Shown one piece after another: positions 17,069 to 24,683 of a DNA stretch of 40,286 bases; the first letter of the stretch is position 1; each line of letters starts with the position of its first letter. The stretch covers positions 1-40,286 of the forward strand of contig CAJXVU010000031.1 in assembly GCA_913062555.1 (NCBI GenBank), read 5' to 3'. Under the pieces are notes generated by a model. The model was given only the letters and a program-made list of their open reading frames with translations, did not search any database and was not told the origin of the DNA. The position numbers and the translations under genes were made by a program. This stretch comes from an uncultured Bacteroidota bacterium. GTDB lineage: Bacteria; Bacteroidota; Bacteroidia; Flavobacteriales; Flavobacteriaceae.

Positions 17069-17452
17069 ATGGCAGTAGATAAAAACACTAGATACTCTGA
17101 TGCAGACTTAGCCGAATTTAAAGTGCTGATACTTGAAAAAATAGAAAAGGCCCAACACGATTTAGAGCTTATTAAAAGCGCATATATGAATGATCATAAT
17201 AATGGTACTGAAGATACGTCGCCTACATTTAAAGCTTTTGACGAAGGAAGTGCTGTAATGAGTAAGGAATCGAATTCACAATTGGCAATTCGTCAAGAAA
17301 AATTTATCCGTGATTTAAAAAATGCACTTATTCGTATAGAAAATAAAACTTATGGTGTCTGTCGTACTTTAGGGAAACTTATAAATAAGGATCGCCTAAA
17401 ATTAGTACCTCACGCTACATTGAGTATTGAAGCTAAAAACATGCAAAAATAA
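17069..17452 (+). CDS. DksA/TraR-family protein with a degenerate zinc finger
   Basis: This 127-residue protein belongs to the DksA/TraR family, whose members bind the RNA polymerase secondary channel. The N-terminal half is a helical coiled-coil region, and the C-terminal part matches the DksA zinc-finger fold (TYGVCRTLGKLINKDRL, VPHATLSIEAKN). Only one of the four zinc-binding cysteines remains (Cys98); the others are Thr100-Leu101 and the Ser119/Ala122 region, so zinc binding is unlikely. I chose the ATG at 17069, 4 bp after the ileS stop, because earlier in-frame starts lie within ileS and add an unrelated sequence. It is probably co-transcribed with ileS, and a strong terminator follows. 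Confidence 0.93.
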   Translation: MAVDKNTRYSDADLAEFKVLILEKIEKAQHDLELIKSAYMNDHNNGTEDTSPTFKAFDEGSAVMSKESNSQLAIRQEKFIRDLKNALIRIENKTYGVCRTLGKLINKDRLKLVPHATLSIEAKNMQK

Positions 17453-17470
17453 ATTGCACAGTGTAAAATT

Positions 17471-17502
17471 AAAACGCCTCATTAAATGAGGCGTTTTTTT
17501 TT
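17471..17502 (+). terminator. Rho-independent terminator after ileS/DksA-like
   Basis: AAAACGCCTCATT and AATGAGGCGTTTT are perfect complements around a single base (so the real loop is a few bases) and are followed by a run of T. It lies 18 bp after the DksA-like stop. Confidence 0.9.
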
Positions 17503-17533
17503 GTCCTTTTCTATCAAGGCAGGAAAATATTTC

Positions 17534-17542
17534 TATTTTTAC
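17534..17542 (+). promoter_or_regulatory. Possible -7 box (TATTTTTAC) for lspA
   Basis: This differs from TAnnTTTG only in the last base and lies 18 bp upstream of the lspA ATG. The same nine bases occur at 34660-34668 ahead of the second TonB receptor. No TTG at -33. Confidence 0.3.
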
Positions 17543-17560
17543 CAAAATTAATCGTTCGGC

Positions 17561-18211
17561 ATGTCATTAAAAAAAGCCTCAATTATCATCATTCTTATTT
17601 TACTAGTAGATCAAATCTCAAAGATCTATGTAAAAACACATTTTATGCTTGGTGAAGATGTCGCCGTCTTTAACTGGTTTAAAATATTATTTGTTGAAAA
17701 TAATGGCATGGCTTGGGGAGCAAAACTCAGTGATTTTTTGCCCTTTATGTCTGATAGAACGGGAAAGGTTATTTTAACCTCTTTTAGATTAGTCGCTATT
17801 GTTGGAATAGGGTACTGGTTGATAACTTCAATTAAGCAAAAAGGATCTCGATTACTAACATGGGCGGTGTCTTTAATTTTTGCAGGTGCATTGGGAAACA
17901 TTATCGACTCTGTTTTATATGGGGTAATATTTAATGATAGTTATGGTCAAGTGGCTAGTTTTATGTCAGAAGACGCATATGGGACTTTGTTTCATGGAAA
18001 GGTGGTAGATATGTTACATTTTCCTTTATGGAATGGCGTATTCCCTGAATGGATGCCGTTTTGGGGAGGTGAGGCATTTGCTTTTTTTGAGCCTGTTTTT
18101 AATATTGCAGACATGGCAATAAGTACAGGTGTTGGTCTCCTTTTGGTTTTTAATAAAAAGGCATTTCCAAAATCTTCAAAGATAGAAACACAAAATTCTC
18201 CGATAGTTTAA
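17561..18211 (+). CDS. lspA: Lipoprotein signal peptidase (signal peptidase II)
   Basis: LspA cleaves signal peptides from diacylglyceryl-prolipoproteins in the inner membrane. Several lipoproteins in this window would be its substrates (products of 4809, 31586, 37238 and 38447). The 216-residue protein is longer than the 160-170 residues of proteobacterial LspA; an insertion between the third and fourth membrane segments explains this and is usual in Bacteroidota. Key motifs are VDQISK near the start (Asp17), VENNGMAWG at 45-53, GNIIDSVLYG with catalytic Asp116, and FNIADMAIS with catalytic Asp184. Four transmembrane helices can be traced. It has its own transcript start after the upstream terminator. 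Confidence 0.97.
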   Translation: MSLKKASIIIILILLVDQISKIYVKTHFMLGEDVAVFNWFKILFVENNGMAWGAKLSDFLPFMSDRTGKVILTSFRLVAIVGIGYWLITSIKQKGSRLLTWAVSLIFAGALGNIIDSVLYGVIFNDSYGQVASFMSEDAYGTLFHGKVVDMLHFPLWNGVFPEWMPFWGGEAFAFFEPVFNIADMAISTGVGLLLVFNKKAFPKSSKIETQNSPIV

Positions 18212-18227
18212 TTCTCGCGAATTTTTT
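18210..18227 (+). terminator. Possible weak terminator at the lspA stop
   Basis: AATTC-TCGC-GAATT overlaps the stop codon and is followed directly by a run of T. The stem is only 5 bp. A second small hairpin, TACACG-ATGGC-CGTGTA, lies at 18235-18251 without a T-run. Confidence 0.35.
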
Positions 18228-18319
18228 ATGAAGATACACGATGGCCGTGTAATCCAACTGATTTTAAAAAAAGCATTATATTGTAGGATATTTATGTCAA
18301 ATCTATAATATTTTAATAA

Positions 18320-20212
18320 ATGAAATCACCCCTCACCATCTTCTTGTTTTTATTGTTTTTTACATTTCAATCTGTTCACAGTCAAAATCATTTTGGAATT
18401 GTGTTCCCTAAAACAGATGCAGAACGTAATCAGCAATGTCAAAATTGTTTTCAAGTATTTAAACAAAAACCAAAAGAAGTAAAGTTTTCTATTAGTAGAG
18501 AAAGGAATAATCTCTATTTTGAAGTAAACGACAAATCATGGTTTAATAAGCTTTTTAAAAATAATGGTGATGGTATTGCCATTGATGTTGTCGCTAAGGA
18601 CAGGTATGATTGTGAACTTGAAACTATTGATAATTCGCAAATTAGAGGGAAGTTACTAAAACCTATATATGCCCAAGGATTAAAAAAAGGATTACGCAAG
18701 ACGGGAGAAAATAGTTATAGAGTGCATGTGGGGCGTATAACCGATACTTACTTGAATAAAGAACTGGAGTATAATATCTTATTTTTAAATAATAAAACCC
18801 TCTGTCGGTATTATGTAATTTATGATTTAGAATCTTATCCGTGGGATTTGCTTGATATGGGAATGTATTTAGATACTTTAACGTACAGCACCAAACAAAT
18901 AAAGCCAGATCGAAAAGAAGGATTTGTTTTAAAGCATAAGGCGCTAAAGTTTATAATTCCATTTGAAAAAAACATATCTGAGTATTCTCCGGAAGATATA
19001 AAACCAATGTACGATTCATTACGTCTTACAGATTTTAATATTAAAAAAATTACCATTAGAGCATATTCATCAATTGAAGGAAGTTTGCAACGCAATATAG
19101 AATTACAAGAACAACGTGCAAATAGTATTGCAAAGGCATTACAAACCTTTCAAAAGCCAACAATTATTACTGAAATCTTTTCTTCGGAAAATTGGGTTGA
19201 ATTTTTAAAGGATATTTCTGAAACAAAATATGAGAATTTAAAAAACTTAAGTAAAGCCGATCTTAAAAGTAAATTGGTTGGGTCATTTTCTAAAGAGATG
19301 GAACCGTTTTTAAAAAATCATAGGAAAGCAGTAATTACTTTGGAATTAGAAAAAAAAGATAAATACAAAAGTAAATCAGCAGATGATTTGTTGATGCTTT
19401 TTAATACGGCAATAAAACAGGAAAAGCTTAGCGAGGCTATAATTTTGCAAAACTCCATTTTTGAGAGAATGAATGCCCAAGAAATTTCTCCAGATTTTTT
19501 AAGGAAAATGACAATCCCCAATCAATCTAAATTTGTCAAAATATTCAATAAAAATTCTGCTTATAAGTTCATGAGGGATGTGAGGCAATCAATGATTGTT
19601 TACGAGGAGTTACAAGAGTTACTGAAATTAGACCCTACGAATGGAGAAGTAAAATATAATATAATTGCTGTAAAATTTAAGTTATGGCGTTATAAATTCA
19701 TTGAAGTTGACGAAAACAAGTTTAATAATGAAATTAACGCATTATCGAACTATAGTATAGATCAAAAGCTTATTGCAAGAATGATGGTAAATTTTCATAT
19801 TGTAAAAGCCGAAAATTTAATGAGAAAAAGAGATTATAAAAACAAAGATAGATCTGTGGTTTATATCAATAATAATTATAAAAACTTTCCACTGTCTGAT
19901 TATGACTATTTGAGCCTTTCTCAATTTTTTAGTTTCTATGCCAACATAAAGATGTCTATTAAACTTTTGGAAAATAAAGTAAGTATGATTGATACTGATG
20001 AAGATCTATTATTTTATTATTTAAATCTTACTTTAATTGATAAAGAACTCACTCAAAAATCTAACTATAGAACGATAATGTTAAATGCGATTAACATGAA
20101 TAAAGAGCGGTTTTGTAAGCTCTATAATTCGGTTGAAAATGGAGGCGTAACTTTTCAGTTGTTGGAAGATGAGTATTTAAGAGGGGTGTATTGTGAGAAT
20201 TGCGATAAATAG
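18320..20212 (+). CDS. Secreted protein with OmpA-like domain, function unknown
   Basis: This 630-residue protein begins with a signal peptide (about 1-21, ending VHS-Q). A C-terminal-type OmpA/MotB peptidoglycan-binding fold is suggested in the middle (about 205-280): LKFIIPFEKNISEYSPEDI, then ITIRAYSSIEGS and LQEQRANSIAKAL, the usual placement of the GHTD..Ser-x-x-R-A region, but with the HTD replaced by YSS. The remaining C-terminal half is helical and repeat-like. CxxC pairs occur near both ends of the mature protein (Cys40/Cys43 and Cys625/Cys628), which could form disulfides or bind metal in the periplasm. It may anchor to peptidoglycan. It stands alone and its stop lies 4 bp from the convergent formyl-THF cyclo-ligase gene. 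No close family name is certain. Confidence 0.75.
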   Translation: MKSPLTIFLFLLFFTFQSVHSQNHFGIVFPKTDAERNQQCQNCFQVFKQKPKEVKFSISRERNNLYFEVNDKSWFNKLFKNNGDGIAIDVVAKDRYDCELETIDNSQIRGKLLKPIYAQGLKKGLRKTGENSYRVHVGRITDTYLNKELEYNILFLNNKTLCRYYVIYDLESYPWDLLDMGMYLDTLTYSTKQIKPDRKEGFVLKHKALKFIIPFEKNISEYSPEDIKPMYDSLRLTDFNIKKITIRAYSSIEGSLQRNIELQEQRANSIAKALQTFQKPTIITEIFSSENWVEFLKDISETKYENLKNLSKADLKSKLVGSFSKEMEPFLKNHRKAVITLELEKKDKYKSKSADDLLMLFNTAIKQEKLSEAIILQNSIFERMNAQEISPDFLRKMTIPNQSKFVKIFNKNSAYKFMRDVRQSMIVYEELQELLKLDPTNGEVKYNIIAVKFKLWRYKFIEVDENKFNNEINALSNYSIDQKLIARMMVNFHIVKAENLMRKRDYKNKDRSVVYINNNYKNFPLSDYDYLSLSQFFSFYANIKMSIKLLENKVSMIDTDEDLLFYYLNLTLIDKELTQKSNYRTIMLNAINMNKERFCKLYNSVENGGVTFQLLEDEYLRGVYCENCDK

Positions 20213-20216
20213 GGTG

Positions 20217-20780
20217 TTAAAACTTATAAATAGTTTTTGGGGTAACGCAATAATCTAAAGGCACATCACTTTCAATAATCCCTTCAATACAGGTTTCAGC
20301 TTCAAAAAAGGAGAGTCCAATTTTGATAGTTTCTGGGTTACAAGCACTTAAAAAATTATCGTAAAAACCTTTGCCATAACCAACGCGGTGACCTTGTTTA
20401 TCAAAGGCAAGTAAAGGCACAAAAACAACGTCTATTTTAGAGTTATTGACCTCAATACCATCTATTGGTTCAGGGATACCCCAGCTATTTTTTATTATTA
20501 TAGTGTTATCAGTTAACAAGTAATTGGTTAATTCCTGAGTCTTAAAATTAGATTTAGATATTATGATATCCTTGTCTTTGGCATGAAGTATATGTAGTAA
20601 ATATTCTGTTTGAATTTCTTTATGGTCAATAATACTCAGAAATAGATGATAATAAGATTTGTTCCAAATGTCTAAGTCTAACAATTTATTGGCGATGTCT
20701 AAGCTATGTGTTTCAATGGTATCAATTGATAAATCACTTCGTAAGGCTTTGTATTTGGTTCTAAGATTTGCTTTCATCAT
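20217..20780 (-). CDS. 5-formyltetrahydrofolate cyclo-ligase
   Basis: The enzyme (MTHFS/YgfA family) converts 5-formyl-THF to 5,10-methenyl-THF with ATP, returning a storage folate to the active pool. The 187-residue length is normal. Diagnostic stretches are the N-terminal KANLRTKYKALRSDL and the C-terminal ATP/folate site FDKQGHRVGYGKGFYDNFL with the GYGKGFYD signature, then KIGLSFFEAE and DVPLDYCVTP. Its first ATG overlaps the stop of the upstream aspartoacylase-like gene by four bases (ATGA), so translation is coupled; a second ATG lies one codon later. It is the last gene of a minus-strand operon and converges with the OmpA-domain gene. Confidence 0.95.
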   Translation of the reverse strand: MMKANLRTKYKALRSDLSIDTIETHSLDIANKLLDLDIWNKSYYHLFLSIIDHKEIQTEYLLHILHAKDKDIIISKSNFKTQELTNYLLTDNTIIIKNSWGIPEPIDGIEVNNSKIDVVFVPLLAFDKQGHRVGYGKGFYDNFLSACNPETIKIGLSFFEAETCIEGIIESDVPLDYCVTPKTIYKF

Positions 20781-21751
20781 GTAATTAATTGTGTTGAAAT
20801 GTGAAACAAAGCATCTCCTTTATAGACTATAGGAGCTTCGTTTACATTGAAGATATAACCCGAATTTTCTGCTTTCACAAAATGATGAAATTTCCCAAAA
20901 GGATCTGTAATATGTCCAATTATATCGCCCTTATTAACAGCTTTGTTAATTTGTGCCGAAGCTCTAAACATTCCAGAATATTTAGCTCTAATCCATTTAC
21001 TTTCGGAAATGAAAATACATCCTTTTTTTGGTTTTGATATTTTAAACCTAGCATGTAACATGTCTAAATGATTTAGCACACGTTTAACGCCATTAACACC
21101 TGTATTGGTGATATTGGTGTCAAAATTAAATGATTTTCCACCTTCAAAAAGCAACATGGGTATTCCCAGTTTATAACAAGTGTTTCTAAATGATTTATTT
21201 AAATTTTTGGAATAGAGCACAAAAGGAGCTCCAAAAACTTCCGATAATTCTTCAAGCGCAGAATCATTTGGTACTATTCTAATTTGTGCAGCATTAAATC
21301 GATCCGAGCCACCAGTGTGAAAATCCATAATTAAATCTACCTGAGGGACTATTTCATGAATTAACTTATAGGCAACGCGGCTTGCTAATGATCCTGATTT
21401 TGTTCCTGGAAACATTCGGTTTAAATCACGACCATCAGGAAACTCTCGATCCATATGTAAAAAACCGAAAATATTAATCACAGGAATACAAATTATAGTA
21501 CCTCGTTTAGGTTTGTTAATCTCTTTTGCAATTATTTGACGTACAATTTCTACACCGTTTACTTCATCTCCATGTATTCCAGCACAGATTAAAATAGTAG
21601 GGCCGTGTTTTTTTGAACGCTCAATGATTACAGGAACTTCAACACTTGTTGTGGTGTGTAATTTAGCGACATTAAAATTTATTTCCCGGCTTTCCCCAAG
21701 AGGAATTGACTCTCCAAGTATGTGTAGTATATCGCTTTTAGGGCTTGTCAT
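20777..21751 (-). CDS. Succinylglutamate desuccinylase/aspartoacylase-family zinc hydrolase
   Basis: This is a 324-residue member of the AstE/AspA family (M14-like carboxypeptidase fold). The zinc site is visible as His60 and Glu63 in AGIHGDEVNG and His145 in IMDFHTGGSD. Further family motifs are DGRDLNRMFPGTKSGS at 106-121 and MLLFEGGKS, which carries the likely catalytic Glu. The C-terminal part (about 235-324) is a biotinyl/lipoyl-like beta domain found in this subfamily. The substrate is unclear. Genes of this type often accompany rimK, as here, suggesting removal of amino-acid tails or amides. A promoter of its own appears at 21784-21815, so it may be expressed independently of rimK, together with the cyclo-ligase. 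Confidence 0.9.
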   Translation of the reverse strand: MTSPKSDILHILGESIPLGESREINFNVAKLHTTTSVEVPVIIERSKKHGPTILICAGIHGDEVNGVEIVRQIIAKEINKPKRGTIICIPVINIFGFLHMDREFPDGRDLNRMFPGTKSGSLASRVAYKLIHEIVPQVDLIMDFHTGGSDRFNAAQIRIVPNDSALEELSEVFGAPFVLYSKNLNKSFRNTCYKLGIPMLLFEGGKSFNFDTNITNTGVNGVKRVLNHLDMLHARFKISKPKKGCIFISESKWIRAKYSGMFRASAQINKAVNKGDIIGHITDPFGKFHHFVKAENSGYIFNVNEAPIVYKGDALFHISTQLIT

Positions 21752-21783
21752 AATTTCAATTTCATTGTTGATTCTACAGTGGG

Positions 21784-21815
21784 CAAAATTAATCTTTGGA
21801 AACTTAAAAAAACAA
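21784..21815 (-). promoter_or_regulatory. Full Bacteroidota promoter TTG-N21-TAATTTTG for the aspartoacylase-like gene
   Basis: On the minus strand a -33 TTG (21815-21813) is followed after 21 bp by an exact -7 box TAATTTTG (21791-21784). The ATG at 21751 is 32 bp downstream. This is the best-matching promoter in the window and lies between rimK and the next gene. Confidence 0.6.
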
Positions 21816-21823
21816 TAATTAGG

Positions 21824-22702
21824 CTAGTTACTATGATTTCTTTCAATAAATGTAATTATAGCACGCCCAATATTTTTTTTAGTAGCAATTTCTATACCTT
21901 CCAAACCAGGGGTTGAGTTTACTTCTAGAATTAATGGACCTCTCTTGGAAGTCAACATATCTACCCCACAAACTGGTAATTTTAAGGCTTGTGCAGCTTT
22001 TATTGCTAACTTTAATTCATCTGAACTCAGTTTAATATAATTAGCAGTTCCGCCACGATGCAAATTTGAACGAAATTCACCTTCTTTCCCTTGGCGCTTC
22101 ATGGCACCTACTACTTCTCCATCCACAATAAGGGCCCTTAAATCGGCGCCGTTTGCTTCCTCTATATATTCTTGTACAATAACTCTTGCTTCAAGTCCAT
22201 TGAAGGCTTCAAGTACCGACTCCGCTGCGTTTTTAGTTTCGGCTAATACAACCCCAATACCTTGTGTACCTTCTAATAGTTTTATAATTACAGGTGTTCC
22301 ACCAACATGTTCTAATACTTCAACAACATCTCTAGAATAATTGGTAAAAACCGTTTTAGGCATACCTACCCCTGATTTTGACAAATGCTGAAAGCATCTC
22401 AATTTATCTCTTGAGCGAATAATGGCATCAGATGAAACAGTGGTAAACACATTCATCATTTCAAATTGACGAACAACAGCACAACCAAAAAAAGTTACAG
22501 ATGCACCAATTCTTGGTATAATGGCATCAACATAATCTAAGTATCGGTTTTCATAATAAATTGTTGGCTTTTCCTTTTCAATAATTAAATCACATTTTAA
22601 AGGATCAATAATCTCTACAAAATGATTGCGCTTTTCAGCTTCTTCAATAAGTCGTTTTGTAGAATATAGATTTTCATTTCGAGAAAGAATAACAATGTTC
22701 AT
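21824..22702 (-). CDS. rimK: RimK-family ATP-grasp ligase (ribosomal protein S6--L-glutamate ligase type)
   Basis: RimK adds glutamate residues to the C-terminus of ribosomal protein S6, using ATP. The 292-residue protein has the normal length and layout: an N-terminal preATP-grasp domain ([20 protein letters not shown], then [16 protein letters not shown]), followed by the ATP-grasp domain with [37 protein letters not shown], and the metal-binding end [26 protein letters not shown], given in parts [10 protein letters not shown] and [14 protein letters not shown]. The strong match is to RimK rather than LysX or glutathione synthase. It is the first gene of a minus-strand cluster with an aspartoacylase-like hydrolase and the formyl-THF cyclo-ligase, and it diverges from uvrC. 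Confidence 0.93.
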   Translation of the reverse strand: MNIVILSRNENLYSTKRLIEEAEKRNHFVEIIDPLKCDLIIEKEKPTIYYENRYLDYVDAIIPRIGASVTFFGCAVVRQFEMMNVFTTVSSDAIIRSRDKLRCFQHLSKSGVGMPKTVFTNYSRDVVEVLEHVGGTPVIIKLLEGTQGIGVVLAETKNAAESVLEAFNGLEARVIVQEYIEEANGADLRALIVDGEVVGAMKRQGKEGEFRSNLHRGGTANYIKLSSDELKLAIKAAQALKLPVCGVDMLTSKRGPLILEVNSTPGLEGIEIATKKNIGRAIITFIERNHSN

Positions 22703-22794
22703 TAGCTATGAGTGCTTAAAAGGCATTAAGTTAAAAGTGCCTAAAGTTTAGTTTTATATTGTATTTATAAATAAGTCAACTTTAAGAACTTATG

Positions 22795-22846
22795 GCCTTT
22801 TAGTTCGCTTCCAATTTCAATTGAAATGCAATATACTAAAAAAGGC
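22795..22846. promoter_or_regulatory. Nested palindrome between rimK and uvrC
   Basis: A perfect 14-bp palindrome ATTTCAATTGAAAT (22814-22827) is flanked by GCCTTTTAG (22795-22803) and its near-complement CTAAAAAAGGC (22836-22846). It lies upstream of the uvrC -7 box and could be an operator for one or both divergent genes. Confidence 0.45.
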
Positions 22847-22877
22847 AAACGAATTTTTACAATAATAGGAATTAATA

Positions 22878-22885
22878 TACCTTTG
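22878..22885 (+). promoter_or_regulatory. -7 promoter box (TACCTTTG) for uvrC
   Basis: Exact TAnnTTTG match ending 4 bp before the uvrC ATG, implying a leaderless or very short leader. No TTG at -33. Confidence 0.5.
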
Positions 22886-22889
22886 AGTA

Positions 22890-24683
22890 ATGAGCAAATC
22901 CACCTTAGAAATACAGTTGAAAACGCTTCCTAGTTCCCCTGGGGTCTATCAATACTTTGATGTTAACGACGTCATTATTTATGTTGGTAAGGCTAAAAAT
23001 TTAAAAAAACGAGTCAGTTCTTATTTCACAAAGACTCATGAAGATGGTAAAACTAGGGTGCTCGTTAAAAAAATTGTGAGTATAAAGCATATTGTTGTGG
23101 CAACTGAAACAGATGCGCTGTTGCTTGAGAATAATTTGATTAAAAAGTATCAACCTAGATATAATGTACTGCTTAAAGATGATAAATCTTATCCCTGGAT
23201 TTGTATAAAAAAAGAACGGTTTCCCAGAGTATTTCAAACCCGAAGATTAATAAAAGATGGATCAGAATATTTTGGGCCATATACCAGCGGTAGAACGGTA
23301 CATACCTTATTGGATTTAATAAAGGGATTGTATCCATTGCGAACTTGTAAATATGATTTGTCTCCTGAAAAAATTGAGTCTGGAAAATATAAAGTATGTT
23401 TAGAATATCATTTAGGAAACTGTAAAGGCGCATGTGAAGGATTTGAAACTGAGGCCGAATACGATATTGGAATTAAAGCAATTCGGGAAATTTTAAAAGG
23501 CAATTTTAAAGATTCGCTATCGCAATTTAAAGATCAAATGAAAGCCCTTGCTGCTGAGATGCTTTTTGAAGATGCTCAAAAAGTGAAAGAAAAAGTTGCT
23601 GTTTTGGAGAACTATCAGGCAAGATCTACCATTGTCAATCCTAAGATAAGCAATGTGGATGTGTTTTCAATTATTAGCGATGAAAGCTATGCCTACATTA
23701 ACTTTTTGCAAATATCTTATGGATCAATTATTAGATCACATACCTTAGAAATAAAGAAAAAATTACAAGAAACAGACCTTCAATTATTAGTTTTAGCAAT
23801 GACCGAAATTAGACAGCGTTTCAATTCTATGTCTAAAGAAATTTATGTGCCTTTTAAAGTAGATTTAGGAGAAGGTATAAAAGTAACCGTTCCTAAATTG
23901 GGTGATAAAAAACACATTTTGGAATTGTCTGTTCGTAATGCCAAGTATTATAGATTAGAACAATTAAAGCAAGTTAAAATCACAGATCCAGATAGGCATG
24001 TGAATCGTATTATGACACAAATGAAAGCCGACTTACGGCTTTCTAAAGAGCCAAGACATATTGAATGTTTTGATAATTCTAATATTCAAGGGACGCATCC
24101 TGTTGCGGCTTGTGTTGTATTTAAAAATGGTAAACCCAGTAAAAAAGAATATCGTCATTTTAATATAAAAACAGTTGAAGGCCCAGACGATTATGCATCC
24201 ATGACAGAAGTTGTATACAGGCGTTATAAACGGTTACAGGATGAAGGTCAACCCTTGCCGGAATTAATTATAATTGATGGGGGAAAAGGACAATTATCGG
24301 CGGCTTTAAAAAGTTTGGATGCACTTAATTTAAGAGGGACAATTGCTATTATAGGTATCGCAAAACGTTTGGAAGAATTATTCTATCCAAACGATCCAAT
24401 TCCGTTATATTTGGATAAGAAAAGTGAAACCCTTAAAATAATTCAACAATTACGAAATGAAGCACATCGTTTTGGGATCGAGCACCATAGAAATAAACGT
24501 AGTAAATCTGCGTTAAATACAGAGTTAGAAACCATTCCGGGAATAGGAGATAAAACAATTGTTGATTTGTTAAAACATTTTAAATCTGCAAAGCGTGTAT
24601 CTTATGCAAAATTGGATGAACTTGAAGTTGTTATTGGGGCGTCTAGAGCACAACGAATTTATAATTATTATAATAAAAATTAG
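22890..24683 (+). CDS. uvrC: Excinuclease ABC subunit C
   Basis: UvrC makes both incisions in nucleotide excision repair after damage recognition by UvrAB. The 597-residue protein has the normal length. The N-terminal GIY-YIG nuclease is present as GVY (18-20) and YVG (31-33) with VGKAKNLKKRVSSYF. A UVR domain that contacts UvrB lies at about 200-235 (FKDQMKALAAEMLFEDAQKV). The RNase-H-like nuclease follows, with HIECFDNSNIQGTHPVA and IIIDGGKGQL. The tandem helix-hairpin-helix end reads ELETIPGIGDKTIVDLLKHF. The patatin-like gene starts at the base right after the stop, so the two are in one operon despite unrelated roles. Confidence 0.98.
   Translation: MSKSTLEIQLKTLPSSPGVYQYFDVNDVIIYVGKAKNLKKRVSSYFTKTHEDGKTRVLVKKIVSIKHIVVATETDALLLENNLIKKYQPRYNVLLKDDKSYPWICIKKERFPRVFQTRRLIKDGSEYFGPYTSGRTVHTLLDLIKGLYPLRTCKYDLSPEKIESGKYKVCLEYHLGNCKGACEGFETEAEYDIGIKAIREILKGNFKDSLSQFKDQMKALAAEMLFEDAQKVKEKVAVLENYQARSTIVNPKISNVDVFSIISDESYAYINFLQISYGSIIRSHTLEIKKKLQETDLQLLVLAMTEIRQRFNSMSKEIYVPFKVDLGEGIKVTVPKLGDKKHILELSVRNAKYYRLEQLKQVKITDPDRHVNRIMTQMKADLRLSKEPRHIECFDNSNIQGTHPVAACVVFKNGKPSKKEYRHFNIKTVEGPDDYASMTEVVYRRYKRLQDEGQPLPELIIIDGGKGQLSAALKSLDALNLRGTIAIIGIAKRLEELFYPNDPIPLYLDKKSETLKIIQQLRNEAHRFGIEHHRNKRSKSALNTELETIPGIGDKTIVDLLKHFKSAKRVSYAKLDELEVVIGASRAQRIYNYYNKN

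Noticed and set aside
18235-18251. TACACG-ATGGC-CGTGTA as a lspA terminator
   Set aside because: It is a short stem with no T-run. The T-run hairpin at 18210-18227 is the slightly better, still weak, candidate.
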